Shown: positions 52,497-63,779 of the stretch, in pieces
How the letters are laid out: every line of letters begins with the position of its first letter
Numbering within the stretch: position 1 is the stretch's first letter
Assembly: GCF_016863635.1 (NCBI RefSeq)
Contig: NZ_BOPG01000034.1
Span: forward strand, 1 to 64,000
Reading direction: 5' to 3'
DNA: 64,000 nucleotides
From: Virgisporangium aurantiacum
GTDB taxonomy: Bacteria > Actinomycetota > Actinomycetes > Mycobacteriales > Micromonosporaceae
Made by a program: the position numbers and the translations under genes
Notes under the pieces: generated by a model
Told to the model about the DNA's origin: nothing
Seen by the model: the letters and a program-made list of their open reading frames with translations, nothing else
Databases searched by the model: none

Positions 52497-54745
52497 TTTT
52501 CGTCCATTGCCAGCAGCGCGACGGGATACGTCTCCAGCAGATCACGGATCAACGGCGACTGCCCGGTAACGACCGTCCCCGTCAGTGCGTCCTTCCACAC
52601 ACCGCCCGGCAGGGCGAGCGTCGTGTCGCCCCAGCCGCCGCGCCGGGCCAGGCCGAGCGGCAGCCGCGTCGCGATCGCGATCAGGGTGCCCCGCGAGAAC
52701 GCCAGGCAGTGGTCCGCCGCCGGGCCACGCGCGGCCAGCGCGGCGTAATCGGTCAGGTCGCGGCCGCGTCGGGCTTTCAAAGCCGAGGTGACGACGAGCA
52801 GCTTGGCCGCCCCACCGAAATCGATCGGGGGACGCCAGCCGGAGGCGATCCGCGCGAGCAGGTCGCGCCGCAGGTCGAAGTCGACGTCGCGCCGGTTGTC
52901 CGGGTCGACCAGCGAGTTGTCCCACAGCTCGGTGCCCTGGTACACGTCGGGCACGCCGGGCATGAGCAGCTGCACCAGCTTCTGGCCCAGCGAGTTCGAC
53001 CAGCCGGCGGGCGTGATTCCGGCGACGAACGCGTCGATGTCCGCGCGCAGCCTCGGGTCGTCGTAGGCCCGGTCGACGGCCGCGCGGACGGCACCCTCGA
53101 AGGACCCGTTCGGCTCCGCCCAGGACGTGTGCGTCGACGCCTCCCGGATCGCCTTCTCCAGGTACGCCCGCAGCCGCTCGCGCCCGATCGGCCAGGTGCC
53201 GGCGACCGTCTGCCACAGCAGGTGCGCGGTGGCCGGGTCGGGCACCGGTGCGGCGGCGCTCCACCGGTCGACGGCCGCGCCCCACTCGTCGGGCAGTTCC
53301 GACAGCACCGCGAGCCTGGCCCGGACGTCCTCGCCGCGCTTGGTGTCGTGGGTGGAGAGCGCGGTCATGGAGCGGGGCCAGGCCGCCTGGCGGCGCGCAC
53401 CGGCCGCGTGGAACGCCGCGGGCGACAGACCGAACCGGGACGGGTCGCCGCCGACCTCGTTCAGCGCGACAAACCGCGACCAGCGGTAGAACGCGGTGTC
53501 CTCCACGCCCTTGGCCATCACGGCGCCGGTGAACTGCTGGAAGCGGGCGGCCAGCTCGTCGACGCCGGCGCCCAGCCGGGGCGCCAGCCGGTCGATCGCA
53601 TCGACGAGGTCGGGGCGGCGGACCCGCGCGGCCGCGAGCGCCTCGGCGAGATGCTCACCACCGGCGCCGGGCAGGTAGCTGCGGTACACCGGGAAGGACG
53701 CGGCGATCTCGGCGAGCGCCTCTCCCGTCCCCTCCCCGCCGCCCGCGAGCGACGACAGGCGCGACAGTTCCGCGGCCAGCAACCGGGTCGCGGCCTCCAG
53801 CTTTCCGGTGTGGACCAGGTCGATCCAGGCGTGCGGCGCACCGGCGAGCCGGGTGTCGAGCGCGGTGAACGCGTCGGCGGCGGCCGGGTCGACGAACACG
53901 CCGCCGGCCTCGACGAGCGCGTCGTAGCCGGTGGTGCCGTCGACGGGCCAGGCCGGCAGGTCCTCGCCGGGTTCGAGGATCTTCTCGATCACCAGCCACG
54001 CGTCGGGGGCGTGGTCGCGCAGCCGCTGGAGGTAGCCGGCCGGGTCGCGCAGGCCGTCGGGGTGGTCGATCCGGATGCCGTCGACGTCGCCCGCCCTGTA
54101 CCAGCGCAGGATCTCGGCGTGGGTCGCCTCGAACACGTCCGGGTCCTCGACGCGCAGCCCGGCCAGGTCGGTGATCGCGAAGAACCGCCGGTAGTTGATC
54201 TCGGTGTTGCCGCGCCGCCAGTCGACGAGTTCGTAGTGCTGCTCGTCGTGGGTACCCGTTCCCGGCGCGAGCGGGAAGCGGTGGTCGTAGTACCGGAGTT
54301 CCCCGTTTTCGATCCGCAGTTTGTCGGTGTCGGCGTCGCTGCCGAGCACCGGGATCAGGATGCGGCCCCGGTCCCAGTCGATGTCGAACCAGTGCGCGTA
54401 TTCGCTCTTCCGGCCGTTCTTCAGAACGTCCCACCAGGCCGGGTTCGCGTGCGGCACGGCGACGCCGACGTGGTTGGGCACGATGTCGACCACCAGGCCG
54501 AGCCCGTTGTCGCGCAGCGCGTCACCCAGCGCCTGCCGCTCGGTCTCGCCGCCGAGCTCCGGGTTGACGCGGGTGTGGTTGACCACGTCGTAGCCGTGCG
54601 TGGAGCCGGGGACGGCTTCCAGCAGCGGCGACGTGTAGAGATGCGAGACGCCGAGGTCGGCCAGGTAGCCGGCGAGGCCGGCCGTGGCGGCGAGGCCGAA
54701 GCCCGGCCGTACCTGGACGCGGTACGTGCCGCTGGGGATACCCAT
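52493..54745 (-). CDS. treY: Malto-oligosyltrehalose synthase
   Basis: 750-residue GH13 enzyme that turns the reducing-end maltose of a glucan into trehalose. Opens with IPSGTYRVQVRPGFG; nucleophile D227 in IRIDHPDGL; acid E254 in VIEKILEPGE; DTAFYRWSRF and STHDTKRGED are TreY-specific blocks. ATG 54745 follows the treX stop by two bases; longer upstream frame is shadow of treX. Confidence 0.96.
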   Translation of the reverse strand: MGIPSGTYRVQVRPGFGLAATAGLAGYLADLGVSHLYTSPLLEAVPGSTHGYDVVNHTRVNPELGGETERQALGDALRDNGLGLVVDIVPNHVGVAVPHANPAWWDVLKNGRKSEYAHWFDIDWDRGRILIPVLGSDADTDKLRIENGELRYYDHRFPLAPGTGTHDEQHYELVDWRRGNTEINYRRFFAITDLAGLRVEDPDVFEATHAEILRWYRAGDVDGIRIDHPDGLRDPAGYLQRLRDHAPDAWLVIEKILEPGEDLPAWPVDGTTGYDALVEAGGVFVDPAAADAFTALDTRLAGAPHAWIDLVHTGKLEAATRLLAAELSRLSSLAGGGEGTGEALAEIAASFPVYRSYLPGAGGEHLAEALAAARVRRPDLVDAIDRLAPRLGAGVDELAARFQQFTGAVMAKGVEDTAFYRWSRFVALNEVGGDPSRFGLSPAAFHAAGARRQAAWPRSMTALSTHDTKRGEDVRARLAVLSELPDEWGAAVDRWSAAAPVPDPATAHLLWQTVAGTWPIGRERLRAYLEKAIREASTHTSWAEPNGSFEGAVRAAVDRAYDDPRLRADIDAFVAGITPAGWSNSLGQKLVQLLMPGVPDVYQGTELWDNSLVDPDNRRDVDFDLRRDLLARIASGWRPPIDFGGAAKLLVVTSALKARRGRDLTDYAALAARGPAADHCLAFSRGTLIAIATRLPLGLARRGGWGDTTLALPGGVWKDALTGTVVTGQSPLIRDLLETYPVALLAMDEK

Positions 54746-54747
54746 GT

Positions 54748-56892
<2,145 letters not shown>

Positions 56893-57010
56893 GGTCCCAC
56901 TCCGGTGGGTGGTGCCCTGCCTATGCCCGTCTCAGCGGTGTGGCTAACGGCCACGGCGAGTAAGGTGTCGGCAGGCAAAAAGCCGTACGGCGAAGGCGGG
57001 GCGCTGGCGC

Positions 57011-58939
57011 GTGGGTAATCGGTCGACATTCGCTTTCGGGCCCGAGGTGTGCGCCGACGTCACCGGTCCGTCCGGTGGCGCCCACCGGGAATGGCTGGTC
57101 GCCGACGGCACAGGCGGCTTCGCGTCGGGAACCGCGTCGCTCGTGCGCACCCGGCGTTACCACGGGCTGCTGGTCGTACCCGGCCCCAACGGGCGGCGGA
57201 TGGGCCTCGCGGCGCTCGACGCGGCCGTCACGATCGGTGGCGGAACGCCGGTGCCGCTGTCGGCGCACGAGTGGGCGTCCGGCGTGGTCTCGCCGGCCGG
57301 GCACCTTCACCTCGAACTGTTCGAGGTCGTCGACGGGCTGCCCCGGTGGCGGTGGCGGATCGGCGACGTCGTGCTCGAGCGCGAACTGGCGATGGTCCAC
57401 GGGCAGACGAGTCTCGGCGTGGTGCACCGGTTGGTGTCCGCGCCCGGACCGGTGCGGGTCGCGCTCACCGCGCTGTGCACGTGGCGCGACGCCCACGGCA
57501 ACCGCACGGCGTCCGGCGCGGCGCCGGTGCAGACCCGGGTGGCGAACGGCGCGGTCGTCGACGACGGGTACCGGCTGGCCGGCCCCGGCTGGCGTCCGCG
57601 CGGCGAGTGGTGGTTCGACGCCCACCTGCGCGAGGAGGCCGCCCGCGGGCTCGACCCGATCGAGGACCTGTGGTGCGCCGGGTCGTTCACCGCGACCCTC
57701 GAACCCGGCGACGTCATGGAGGTCTCGGCCTGGGCCGGCGACCTGCGCCACCAGCCGCCGCCGGCCACCGCGGTGATCGCGGCCGCGCGCAAGCGGGCGC
57801 GCTCGGTGGTCGCGGCCGCGAAACCGCACGACGACGTCGATGCGACGCTCGCCCTCGCCGCCGACGCGTTCATCGTGAAGGGACCCGACGTGGTGGCCGG
57901 GTACCCGTGGTTCGACTGCTGGATGCGCGACGCGCTCGCCTCGTACGAGGGGCTGTTCCTGCGCACCGGGCGGGCCGCCGAGGGCGCGGCGCTGCTGCGC
58001 CGGTACGCGAGTTCGCCGGCGCTGGTCGCCGACCTCGCCCAGGGCGCCTGCGAGGCGCCGTTGTGGCTGGTGCACGCCGTCGACCGGCACGTCGCCGCCA
58101 CCGGCGACGGTCACCTCGGCGCCGAACTGGCCACGCCGCTCGACACCATCCTGGCCGGCTACGCCGCCGACGACGCGCCGTTCGCCGCCCGCCTCGACCC
58201 GACCGACGGCCTACTCGCCCTGCGCCCGTCCGACGCCGCGGCCACGTGGATGAACGTGCGCACCCACGGCCACGCGGTGACCCCGCGCGACGGCAAGCCG
58301 GTCGAGGTCAACGCGTTGTGGGTCAACGCCCTCGCCGCGCTGGCCAAGCTCACCGAGCGCGCCGGCCAGGACGCCCGGGCGCTGTGGGCCGGCCACGACG
58401 CCGCCCAGCGCAGCTTCAGCAAGCGCTACCTGGCCCCGGCCGGCTGGCTCTACGACGTGGTCGACGCCCAACCGGCCGCGTACCCGCTGGGCGGCGGCAC
58501 CCACCTCGACGACCCGGTGCTGCGTCCGAACCAGTTGTTCGCCTACGCCCTCCCCTACGCCCCGCTCGACGGCGCCGACCCGGCGGCCGTACGCGCCGTG
58601 AGCCGTTCCCTGCTCACCCCGCTGGGCCTGCGCACCCTGGCCCCGACCGAGTACGGCTACCAGGGCCGGCACGCCGGCCCGGAACCGGTGCGGGCCGAGG
58701 CGTACCACCAGGGAACGGCGTGGCCCTGGCTGATCGGCGTGTACGTCGACGCCTGCCGCGCGGTCGGCCAGCCGACCACCGGCCTGCTCCGCGGCCTGGA
58801 GGCCCACCTCTCCGAGCACGGCGTCGGCTCGGTCAGCGAGGTGGTCGACGGCGACGCCCCGTACAAGGCCAGCGGCTGCCCCTTCTCCGCGAAGTCCGTG
58901 GCGGAGCTCATCCGGGCCCGGGCGGCCCTCCGCACCTGA
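57011..58939 (+). CDS. Glycogen debranching enzyme, GH133/amylo-alpha-1,6-glucosidase type
   Basis: 642 residues. The N-terminal beta domain (about 25-250, EWLVADGTGGFASGTASLVRTRRYHG) is that of bacterial and archaeal debranching enzymes. The C-terminal (alpha/alpha)6 barrel contains AGYPWFDCWMRDAL (about 296-309) and, near the end, YHQGTAWPWLIG. It differs in fold from TreX, so the organism carries two unrelated debranching activities side by side. GTG 57011 with a modest purine stretch. A TAAGGT-like -10 lies at 56961-56966. Confidence 0.9.
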   Translation: MGNRSTFAFGPEVCADVTGPSGGAHREWLVADGTGGFASGTASLVRTRRYHGLLVVPGPNGRRMGLAALDAAVTIGGGTPVPLSAHEWASGVVSPAGHLHLELFEVVDGLPRWRWRIGDVVLERELAMVHGQTSLGVVHRLVSAPGPVRVALTALCTWRDAHGNRTASGAAPVQTRVANGAVVDDGYRLAGPGWRPRGEWWFDAHLREEAARGLDPIEDLWCAGSFTATLEPGDVMEVSAWAGDLRHQPPPATAVIAAARKRARSVVAAAKPHDDVDATLALAADAFIVKGPDVVAGYPWFDCWMRDALASYEGLFLRTGRAAEGAALLRRYASSPALVADLAQGACEAPLWLVHAVDRHVAATGDGHLGAELATPLDTILAGYAADDAPFAARLDPTDGLLALRPSDAAATWMNVRTHGHAVTPRDGKPVEVNALWVNALAALAKLTERAGQDARALWAGHDAAQRSFSKRYLAPAGWLYDVVDAQPAAYPLGGGTHLDDPVLRPNQLFAYALPYAPLDGADPAAVRAVSRSLLTPLGLRTLAPTEYGYQGRHAGPEPVRAEAYHQGTAWPWLIGVYVDACRAVGQPTTGLLRGLEAHLSEHGVGSVSEVVDGDAPYKASGCPFSAKSVAELIRARAALRT

Positions 58940-59228
58940 TCGTCCGGCTGCGTCGCGATGGCCAACCGGTCGACCTCAACAGGCTGCTTGTGAACCGGTA
59001 ATCACGTAGGAAACGAGGGTGCGGAACCTTACCGCCCGCCCCGCTCAACATCCAGGCCCCCGACCGAAGATCGACCAATCGGTAGACACGATCCACCTCA
59101 CCGGTGTCGGCATCCGTCCGCCCGCGCGGTGATGCGAAGACTGCACACGGTCGTAATCTCCCCGCCGTTGGCCGAAAGTCTGCGAAAAACCGCAGGCCAC
59201 GCGTGCTCACCGTCGGGGAAGGGTGGGG
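58940..59228 (+). other. Intergenic region ahead of the conservon
   Basis: About 290 bases without a supported gene between the GH133 gene and the sensor gene. It is less G/C-rich in places (CGAAGATCGACCAATCGGTAGAC near 59070). It must contain the conservon promoter; a TCGACC...TAGACA pair there is suggestive only. The last bases carry the GGGGAAGGG ribosome binding site of the next gene. Confidence 0.4.
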
Positions 59229-60488
59229 ATGGATTCCTCCGCAGGACAATCGTGGGTGCGTGGGGCGGCCGGGCGGACGCTCCGGATGGTTCTCTCGATC
59301 GTCATCCTGGTGCCGACATTGACCCTCTTCGGTCTGGTCTACACCTCCACCAGCGATCAGAAGGACTTCGCCGACCTCGAACACCAGGGCATCGAGTACC
59401 TGAGCGCGCTGCTGCCGGTCGAGATCGCGCTGATCGACGCGCAGGCGGCCGCCGTCAGCGGCCAGCAGTTGCCGCGCGAGAACCTGAACCGGGCGGTCCA
59501 GGCGGCCTCGGCCACGAACGCCAGGCTGGGCGCGAGCCTGCGCACCGAGGAGCGCTGGGCCGAGGTCCGCGCGAAGATCGAGGCGCTCACCGACCTGCGC
59601 TCCCTCGGCGCCCAGGACACCTACAACGCCTACACCGAGGTCACCGACCTGCTGCTGGCGCTGGTCGAGAAGGTGCGCACGAGCTCGAACCTCGTCCGTG
59701 ACCCCGACGCCGACACGTTCTACCTGCAGGACGCGGGCGCGCAGGAGCTTCCCGAGGCGATCGCCGCCGCCGGTCAGCTGGCCGACCTCGCCGTCATCGC
59801 GGCGGGCAAGCCGGCCGCCGAGCAGCAGGCCTCGGCCGGCGACCTGATCTCGCAGCAGAACTCACTCGCCAGCAACGCGTCCGACCTCGCCGACGGGGTC
59901 CGCCTCGCCGTCGACGCCACCGGCAGCCGCACGCTGGGCGCGAACCTGCTCAGCCGGCTCGACCGCTTCCGCAAGATCATCGACCTGCTGATCCCGTCGA
60001 CGTCGCTGCTGCCGGGCCGCACGGTCACGGTCGACCCGGCGCGGATCGCGCGCAACCGGGCCGAGGCGCAGACCGCCGCCGCCGACCTGTCGCAGGCCAT
60101 GCTCCGCGAGATCGACGTGCTGGTCGACAGCCGCGTGTCCGACCTGAACTCGCGCCTCCTGCTCGCGGCGGCCACGGCCGTCGTGGCCGTCCTGCTGGTC
60201 GGTGCCGGGCTCGCGCTCGACCTGATCGCGCGGCGGCGCCCGCGGGCGGCCGCCGGGCCTCCGGTCGGCCCGGTCGGGGTGACGGAGGTGAGCGTGGCGC
60301 CCGCTCCGGAGCTGGTGCCGGCGGGACGCCATGCGTGGCCGCCGCCACCCAGTGCCTCGCATCCTGGTGCTTCGCCGCATCCCGGTGTTTCGCCGCATCC
60401 CGGTGCCTCGCCGCATCCCGGTGCTCCGCTGGAGGATCCCGCCTTCGCCCAGCTCGCCCAGTGGGAGCAGTTCGGTGCTTCTCGGTAG
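59229..60488 (+). CDS. Two-helix membrane sensor-like protein encoded ahead of the conservon kinase
   Basis: 419 residues. Membrane helix 1 (about 19-39), a helical extracytoplasmic domain (40-305) with the DPDADTFYLQD motif (158-168) seen in four-helix-bundle sensor domains, membrane helix 2 (310-333), then a cytosolic Pro-rich tail with SPHPG repeats (376-400). No HAMP, kinase or other output domain follows. It overlaps the kinase gene by 14 bases. It may be a co-sensor for the conservon kinase; that is inference from position. ATG 59229 follows GGGGAAGGG; a GTG at 59223 is less likely. Confidence 0.8.
   Translation: MDSSAGQSWVRGAAGRTLRMVLSIVILVPTLTLFGLVYTSTSDQKDFADLEHQGIEYLSALLPVEIALIDAQAAAVSGQQLPRENLNRAVQAASATNARLGASLRTEERWAEVRAKIEALTDLRSLGAQDTYNAYTEVTDLLLALVEKVRTSSNLVRDPDADTFYLQDAGAQELPEAIAAAGQLADLAVIAAGKPAAEQQASAGDLISQQNSLASNASDLADGVRLAVDATGSRTLGANLLSRLDRFRKIIDLLIPSTSLLPGRTVTVDPARIARNRAEAQTAAADLSQAMLREIDVLVDSRVSDLNSRLLLAAATAVVAVLLVGAGLALDLIARRRPRAAAGPPVGPVGVTEVSVAPAPELVPAGRHAWPPPPSASHPGASPHPGVSPHPGASPHPGAPLEDPAFAQLAQWEQFGASR
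60370..60423. repeat. 18-bp tandem repeat in the sensor gene tail
   Basis: Three 18-base units (60370-60387, 60388-60405, 60406-60423), core TCGCCGCATCCCGGTG, plus a shortened unit just upstream (60354-60369). In frame they encode the six-residue repeat (A/V)SPHPG. Confidence 0.9.
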
Positions 60489-63351
60489 GCTGCGGATCCG
60501 CGCCAAGCTGACCCTGCTGGTGATGATCCCGCTGGTCGCCGTCGCCGCGCTCACGATCCCGGTGGTGGTCGGGCGCATCCAGTCGGCGTCGCGGGCCAGC
60601 GACACGGCCCGCTCGGTGCGGGTCGCCAGCCAGGTCGGCTCGCTCGGCCAGGACCTGCAGCGCGAGCGGCTGCTGGCCGTCGGCTTCCTGATCGGCGCCG
60701 TCGACCGGAACCGGCTGGTGCTGCAGATGTCGGCGGTCACCGACCGGATCACCGACGTGCGGTTCGAGCTCGGCGACGAGCTGCCCGACGAGGTCGACGA
60801 CGCGATCGACGGCGTCAAGAAGCTGGCCGACCTGCGGCTGGCGGTGCTCGCGAACACCGCGCCGACGTCGACGGTCACCGACGGCTACGACGAGGTCATC
60901 GACGAGCTGATCAACTCGCTGCGCCTGGTCGACGGCGTCGACGCGTCCAGCGACGAGGGCCGCCAGATCGTCGCGCTCGACGCGCTGCTGCGCGCCGACG
61001 AGGCGAACAGCGAGGGCGCCGCGTTCCTGCTGCTGCTCGCCCACGAGCCGAGCGCCGTCCTGGCCGCCCGGTTCAACACCGAACAGGACCTGCTGGGCGA
61101 GTCGCTCGAACGCTTCACGTCGTTCGCGACGCCGACCCAGATCTCGCTGTACCAGCTTGTCGCGCAGGCGTTCACCGACCGGTTGGGTACCGGCTTCACC
61201 GCCGACCCGCTCAAGGAGATCGCCGCGTTCCCGGTGGCGTCGCTGTTCCCGTCGCTGGAGTCGTTCATCGCGCTGGGCAACTTCGTCGAGAAGCGGATCG
61301 TCGCCGACGTCACCGCGGCCGTCGGTGCCCGGCAGAACCGGGCGCTGGTCACCGCGTACGGCGTCGGCGGTGGCGCGCTGGCCATCCTGCTGCTGGTGGT
61401 CCTGCTGGTGCTCGCGGTGGCGCGGGCGGTCGCCCGGCCGCTGACCCGGTTGACCGTCTCCGCCGACCGCGTCGCGCGGTTCGCCGAGGCGGAACTGGTG
61501 CGCATCGCCGACGACGAGACGGAGCACATCGAACGCGTCCACCTCGAAGCGGTCGACGTCACCGCCCGCGACGAGGTCGGCGACCTGGCCCGGGCGTTCG
61601 AACGGGTGCAGGACACCGCGGCCCAGCTGGTCGAGCGGCAGGTGGCGAGCCGGCGCAACGTCGCCGAGATGTTCGGCCACATCGGCCGCCGCACCCAGGG
61701 CCTGGTGTCCCGCCAGGTGTCCATGATCGACGGCCTGGAGAACGACGAGCAGGACGAGAAGAAGCTCTCGAACCTGTACCGGCTCGACCACCTCTCCAAC
61801 CGGCTGCTCCGCAACGCGACCAGCCTGATCGTCCTCTCCGGCGCCGACTGGGCACAGGAGCACGTCGCCCCGATGCCACTCGCCGACGCCGCGCGGCTCG
61901 CGCTGGCCAAGGTCGAGGACTACGTCCGGGTCGACGTGCGGATACCGGGCGACATCGTGCTGACCCCGGCGATCATCGCCGACGCGGTGCAGATGATGGC
62001 CGAGCTGATGGAGAACGCGACGTCGTTCTCGCCGCCGCACACCCGCGTGTCGGTGGTGGCGGTGTCGACGGGCTCCTCGGTGCGGCTGACCGTCACCGAC
62101 CACGGCATCGGCCTGTCGCCGGAGCGGATCGCCGAGGAGAACGCCCGGTTGGAGCGCCGCGAGCGTCTCGACCTGGCACCCACCCAGGTGCTCGGCCTGT
62201 TCGTGGTGGGCCGGCTGGCCCGCCGGCACGGGCTGCGCGTCCACCTGGCCGCGACGTCGGGCGGTGGCGTCACGGCCACCGTCGAGCTGCCCATGTCGGT
62301 GCTGGTCGCGGCCGCACCGGCCGTCGACCCGGCGTCGACGCCCGGCAAACTGCAGCTGGTCGGTGCGCGGTCCCGGCCGGCCGCGTTGGGTGGCACGATC
62401 GCCCTCCCACCCCGCGGCGACGCGCTCCAGCGCCTCCGCGACATGATCGAGGACGGCGCACCGTCCTGGAACGCGTTCGCGCTCGGGTCCCCGAACTCCC
62501 CGTCGGATTCACCGCCCGCTCTCGCTGCACCGGTCGCCAATCCGCCGGCCTGGCCGCCGGCCACGCCGGACGGCCCCGCCGCTCTGGCCGCTCCCGGCGC
62601 TCCCGGCGCTCCGGCGGGCGAGAACGGGGCCGCGAACGGGCACCCCGTCGGTCCGACCAGCCCGTCCGGGCTCCGGCAGCGGGTACCGGGCGCCAACCTC
62701 ATCAGCGGCGGCACCGCGGGCCCGGCCGATCGCCAACCCCCCAGCCCGCTCGACGCGGACGCCGCCCGGGACCTCATCGAACAGTTCGAGTTCGGCGTGA
62801 ACCGGGCACACGAGGAGCCCGCTCCGGCTCCCCCGCTGCGGCCGTCGTCCCCCGTCGCACCGCCGTGGCCGGCCGCCGCTTACCCCGTCACCCCGGAACC
62901 GGCAACGGCGGCACGCGAACTGCCGACCCAGCCGGCGGCGGCCGCACAGCCGGCGGGGGCCGGCCTCGCCGCCCAGCCCGCCAGCGCGGCCGGGCACGCC
63001 GCCCCGGCCGAGCACGCCAGCGCGGCCGGCAACGCCGAGCAGCCCGCGTTGCCGGCGTCGATCTATGCGCCCACCGAGGCGTTGCCGGTCTACACGCCGC
63101 CGCGGCCGGCGACGCACTCGGACACCACCAGCGCCGGCGGATACCAGCTCCGCCCGACCGGCACGTCGCTGAACCGGCGGGTGCCCGGCGCCACGCTCGC
63201 CACCAGCCTGGTGCCGCCCCAGTCGGACCGGGCACCGGCCGCCTTCACCCAGATCGACCCGGACGAGGTGCGCAGCCTCGTCGAGCAGTTCGAGTTCGGG
63301 GTCACCGAAGCTCTCCAGCACGCTGAACCAAGGAGCGACAGAAGTTCATGA
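60475..63351 (+). CDS. cvnA: NIT-type sensor histidine kinase of a conservon (CvnA)
   Basis: 958 residues. Helix 1 (12-33), a nitrate/nitrite-sensing-like helical domain (40-285), helix 2 (297-319), HAMP (about 320-375), a dimerisation domain with candidate His439 in YRLDHLSNRL, and HATPase (N514, DHGIG 542-546). The last 350 residues are a disordered Ala/Pro-rich tail carrying two copies of a motif pair: RVPGA (736-740 and 902-906) and LxEQFEFGV (767-775 and 935-943). Conservon kinases talk to roadblock and DUF742 proteins and a small GTPase rather than a response regulator. GTG 60475, inside the end of the sensor gene, with GGGAG upstream. Confidence 0.92.
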   Translation: MLLGRLRIRAKLTLLVMIPLVAVAALTIPVVVGRIQSASRASDTARSVRVASQVGSLGQDLQRERLLAVGFLIGAVDRNRLVLQMSAVTDRITDVRFELGDELPDEVDDAIDGVKKLADLRLAVLANTAPTSTVTDGYDEVIDELINSLRLVDGVDASSDEGRQIVALDALLRADEANSEGAAFLLLLAHEPSAVLAARFNTEQDLLGESLERFTSFATPTQISLYQLVAQAFTDRLGTGFTADPLKEIAAFPVASLFPSLESFIALGNFVEKRIVADVTAAVGARQNRALVTAYGVGGGALAILLLVVLLVLAVARAVARPLTRLTVSADRVARFAEAELVRIADDETEHIERVHLEAVDVTARDEVGDLARAFERVQDTAAQLVERQVASRRNVAEMFGHIGRRTQGLVSRQVSMIDGLENDEQDEKKLSNLYRLDHLSNRLLRNATSLIVLSGADWAQEHVAPMPLADAARLALAKVEDYVRVDVRIPGDIVLTPAIIADAVQMMAELMENATSFSPPHTRVSVVAVSTGSSVRLTVTDHGIGLSPERIAEENARLERRERLDLAPTQVLGLFVVGRLARRHGLRVHLAATSGGGVTATVELPMSVLVAAAPAVDPASTPGKLQLVGARSRPAALGGTIALPPRGDALQRLRDMIEDGAPSWNAFALGSPNSPSDSPPALAAPVANPPAWPPATPDGPAALAAPGAPGAPAGENGAANGHPVGPTSPSGLRQRVPGANLISGGTAGPADRQPPSPLDADAARDLIEQFEFGVNRAHEEPAPAPPLRPSSPVAPPWPAAAYPVTPEPATAARELPTQPAAAAQPAGAGLAAQPASAAGHAAPAEHASAAGNAEQPALPASIYAPTEALPVYTPPRPATHSDTTSAGGYQLRPTGTSLNRRVPGATLATSLVPPQSDRAPAAFTQIDPDEVRSLVEQFEFGVTEALQHAEPRSDRSS

Positions 63352-63779
63352 GCGTCACACATAACTTGAGTGCCGAGGCCAAGACCTTCAACTGGCTGCT
63401 GGACAACTTCACCCAGAACACCGTGGGCGTGATCGAGGCGGTGGCCGTGTCGTCCGACGGGTTGCCGATCGCCATGTCGGCGATCCAGGACCGGGCCAAC
63501 GCCGACCGTCTCGCGGCCGTGGTGAGCGGCATGACCAGTCTCGCGGGCGGCGCGGCGCACATGTACAACATGGGTGACCTGAACCGGGTCATCGTCGATC
63601 TGACGCGCGGGTACCTGTTGGTGACGGCGATCAGCATCGGATCGGTGATGGGCGTGATCGCGAGCCGCACCGCGAACCTGGGCAACGTCGCGTACGAGAT
63701 GACGTTGTTCGCGAACCGCGCCGGTGCCGCGCTGACCCCGCAACTGATCATTGAGCTGAAGAACTCCGTTCAGCCGTGA
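63348..63779 (+). CDS. cvnB: Roadblock/LC7 protein (CvnB)
   Basis: 143-residue roadblock/LC7-fold protein: FNWLLDNFTQNTVGVIEAVAVSSDGLPIAMS and the glycine-rich middle are typical. In conservons it regulates the Ras-like GTPase CvnD and sits in a membrane complex with the kinase. ATG 63348 overlaps the kinase stop (ATGA) and its own stop overlaps cvnC (GTGA). Confidence 0.95.
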   Translation: MSVTHNLSAEAKTFNWLLDNFTQNTVGVIEAVAVSSDGLPIAMSAIQDRANADRLAAVVSGMTSLAGGAAHMYNMGDLNRVIVDLTRGYLLVTAISIGSVMGVIASRTANLGNVAYEMTLFANRAGAALTPQLIIELKNSVQP

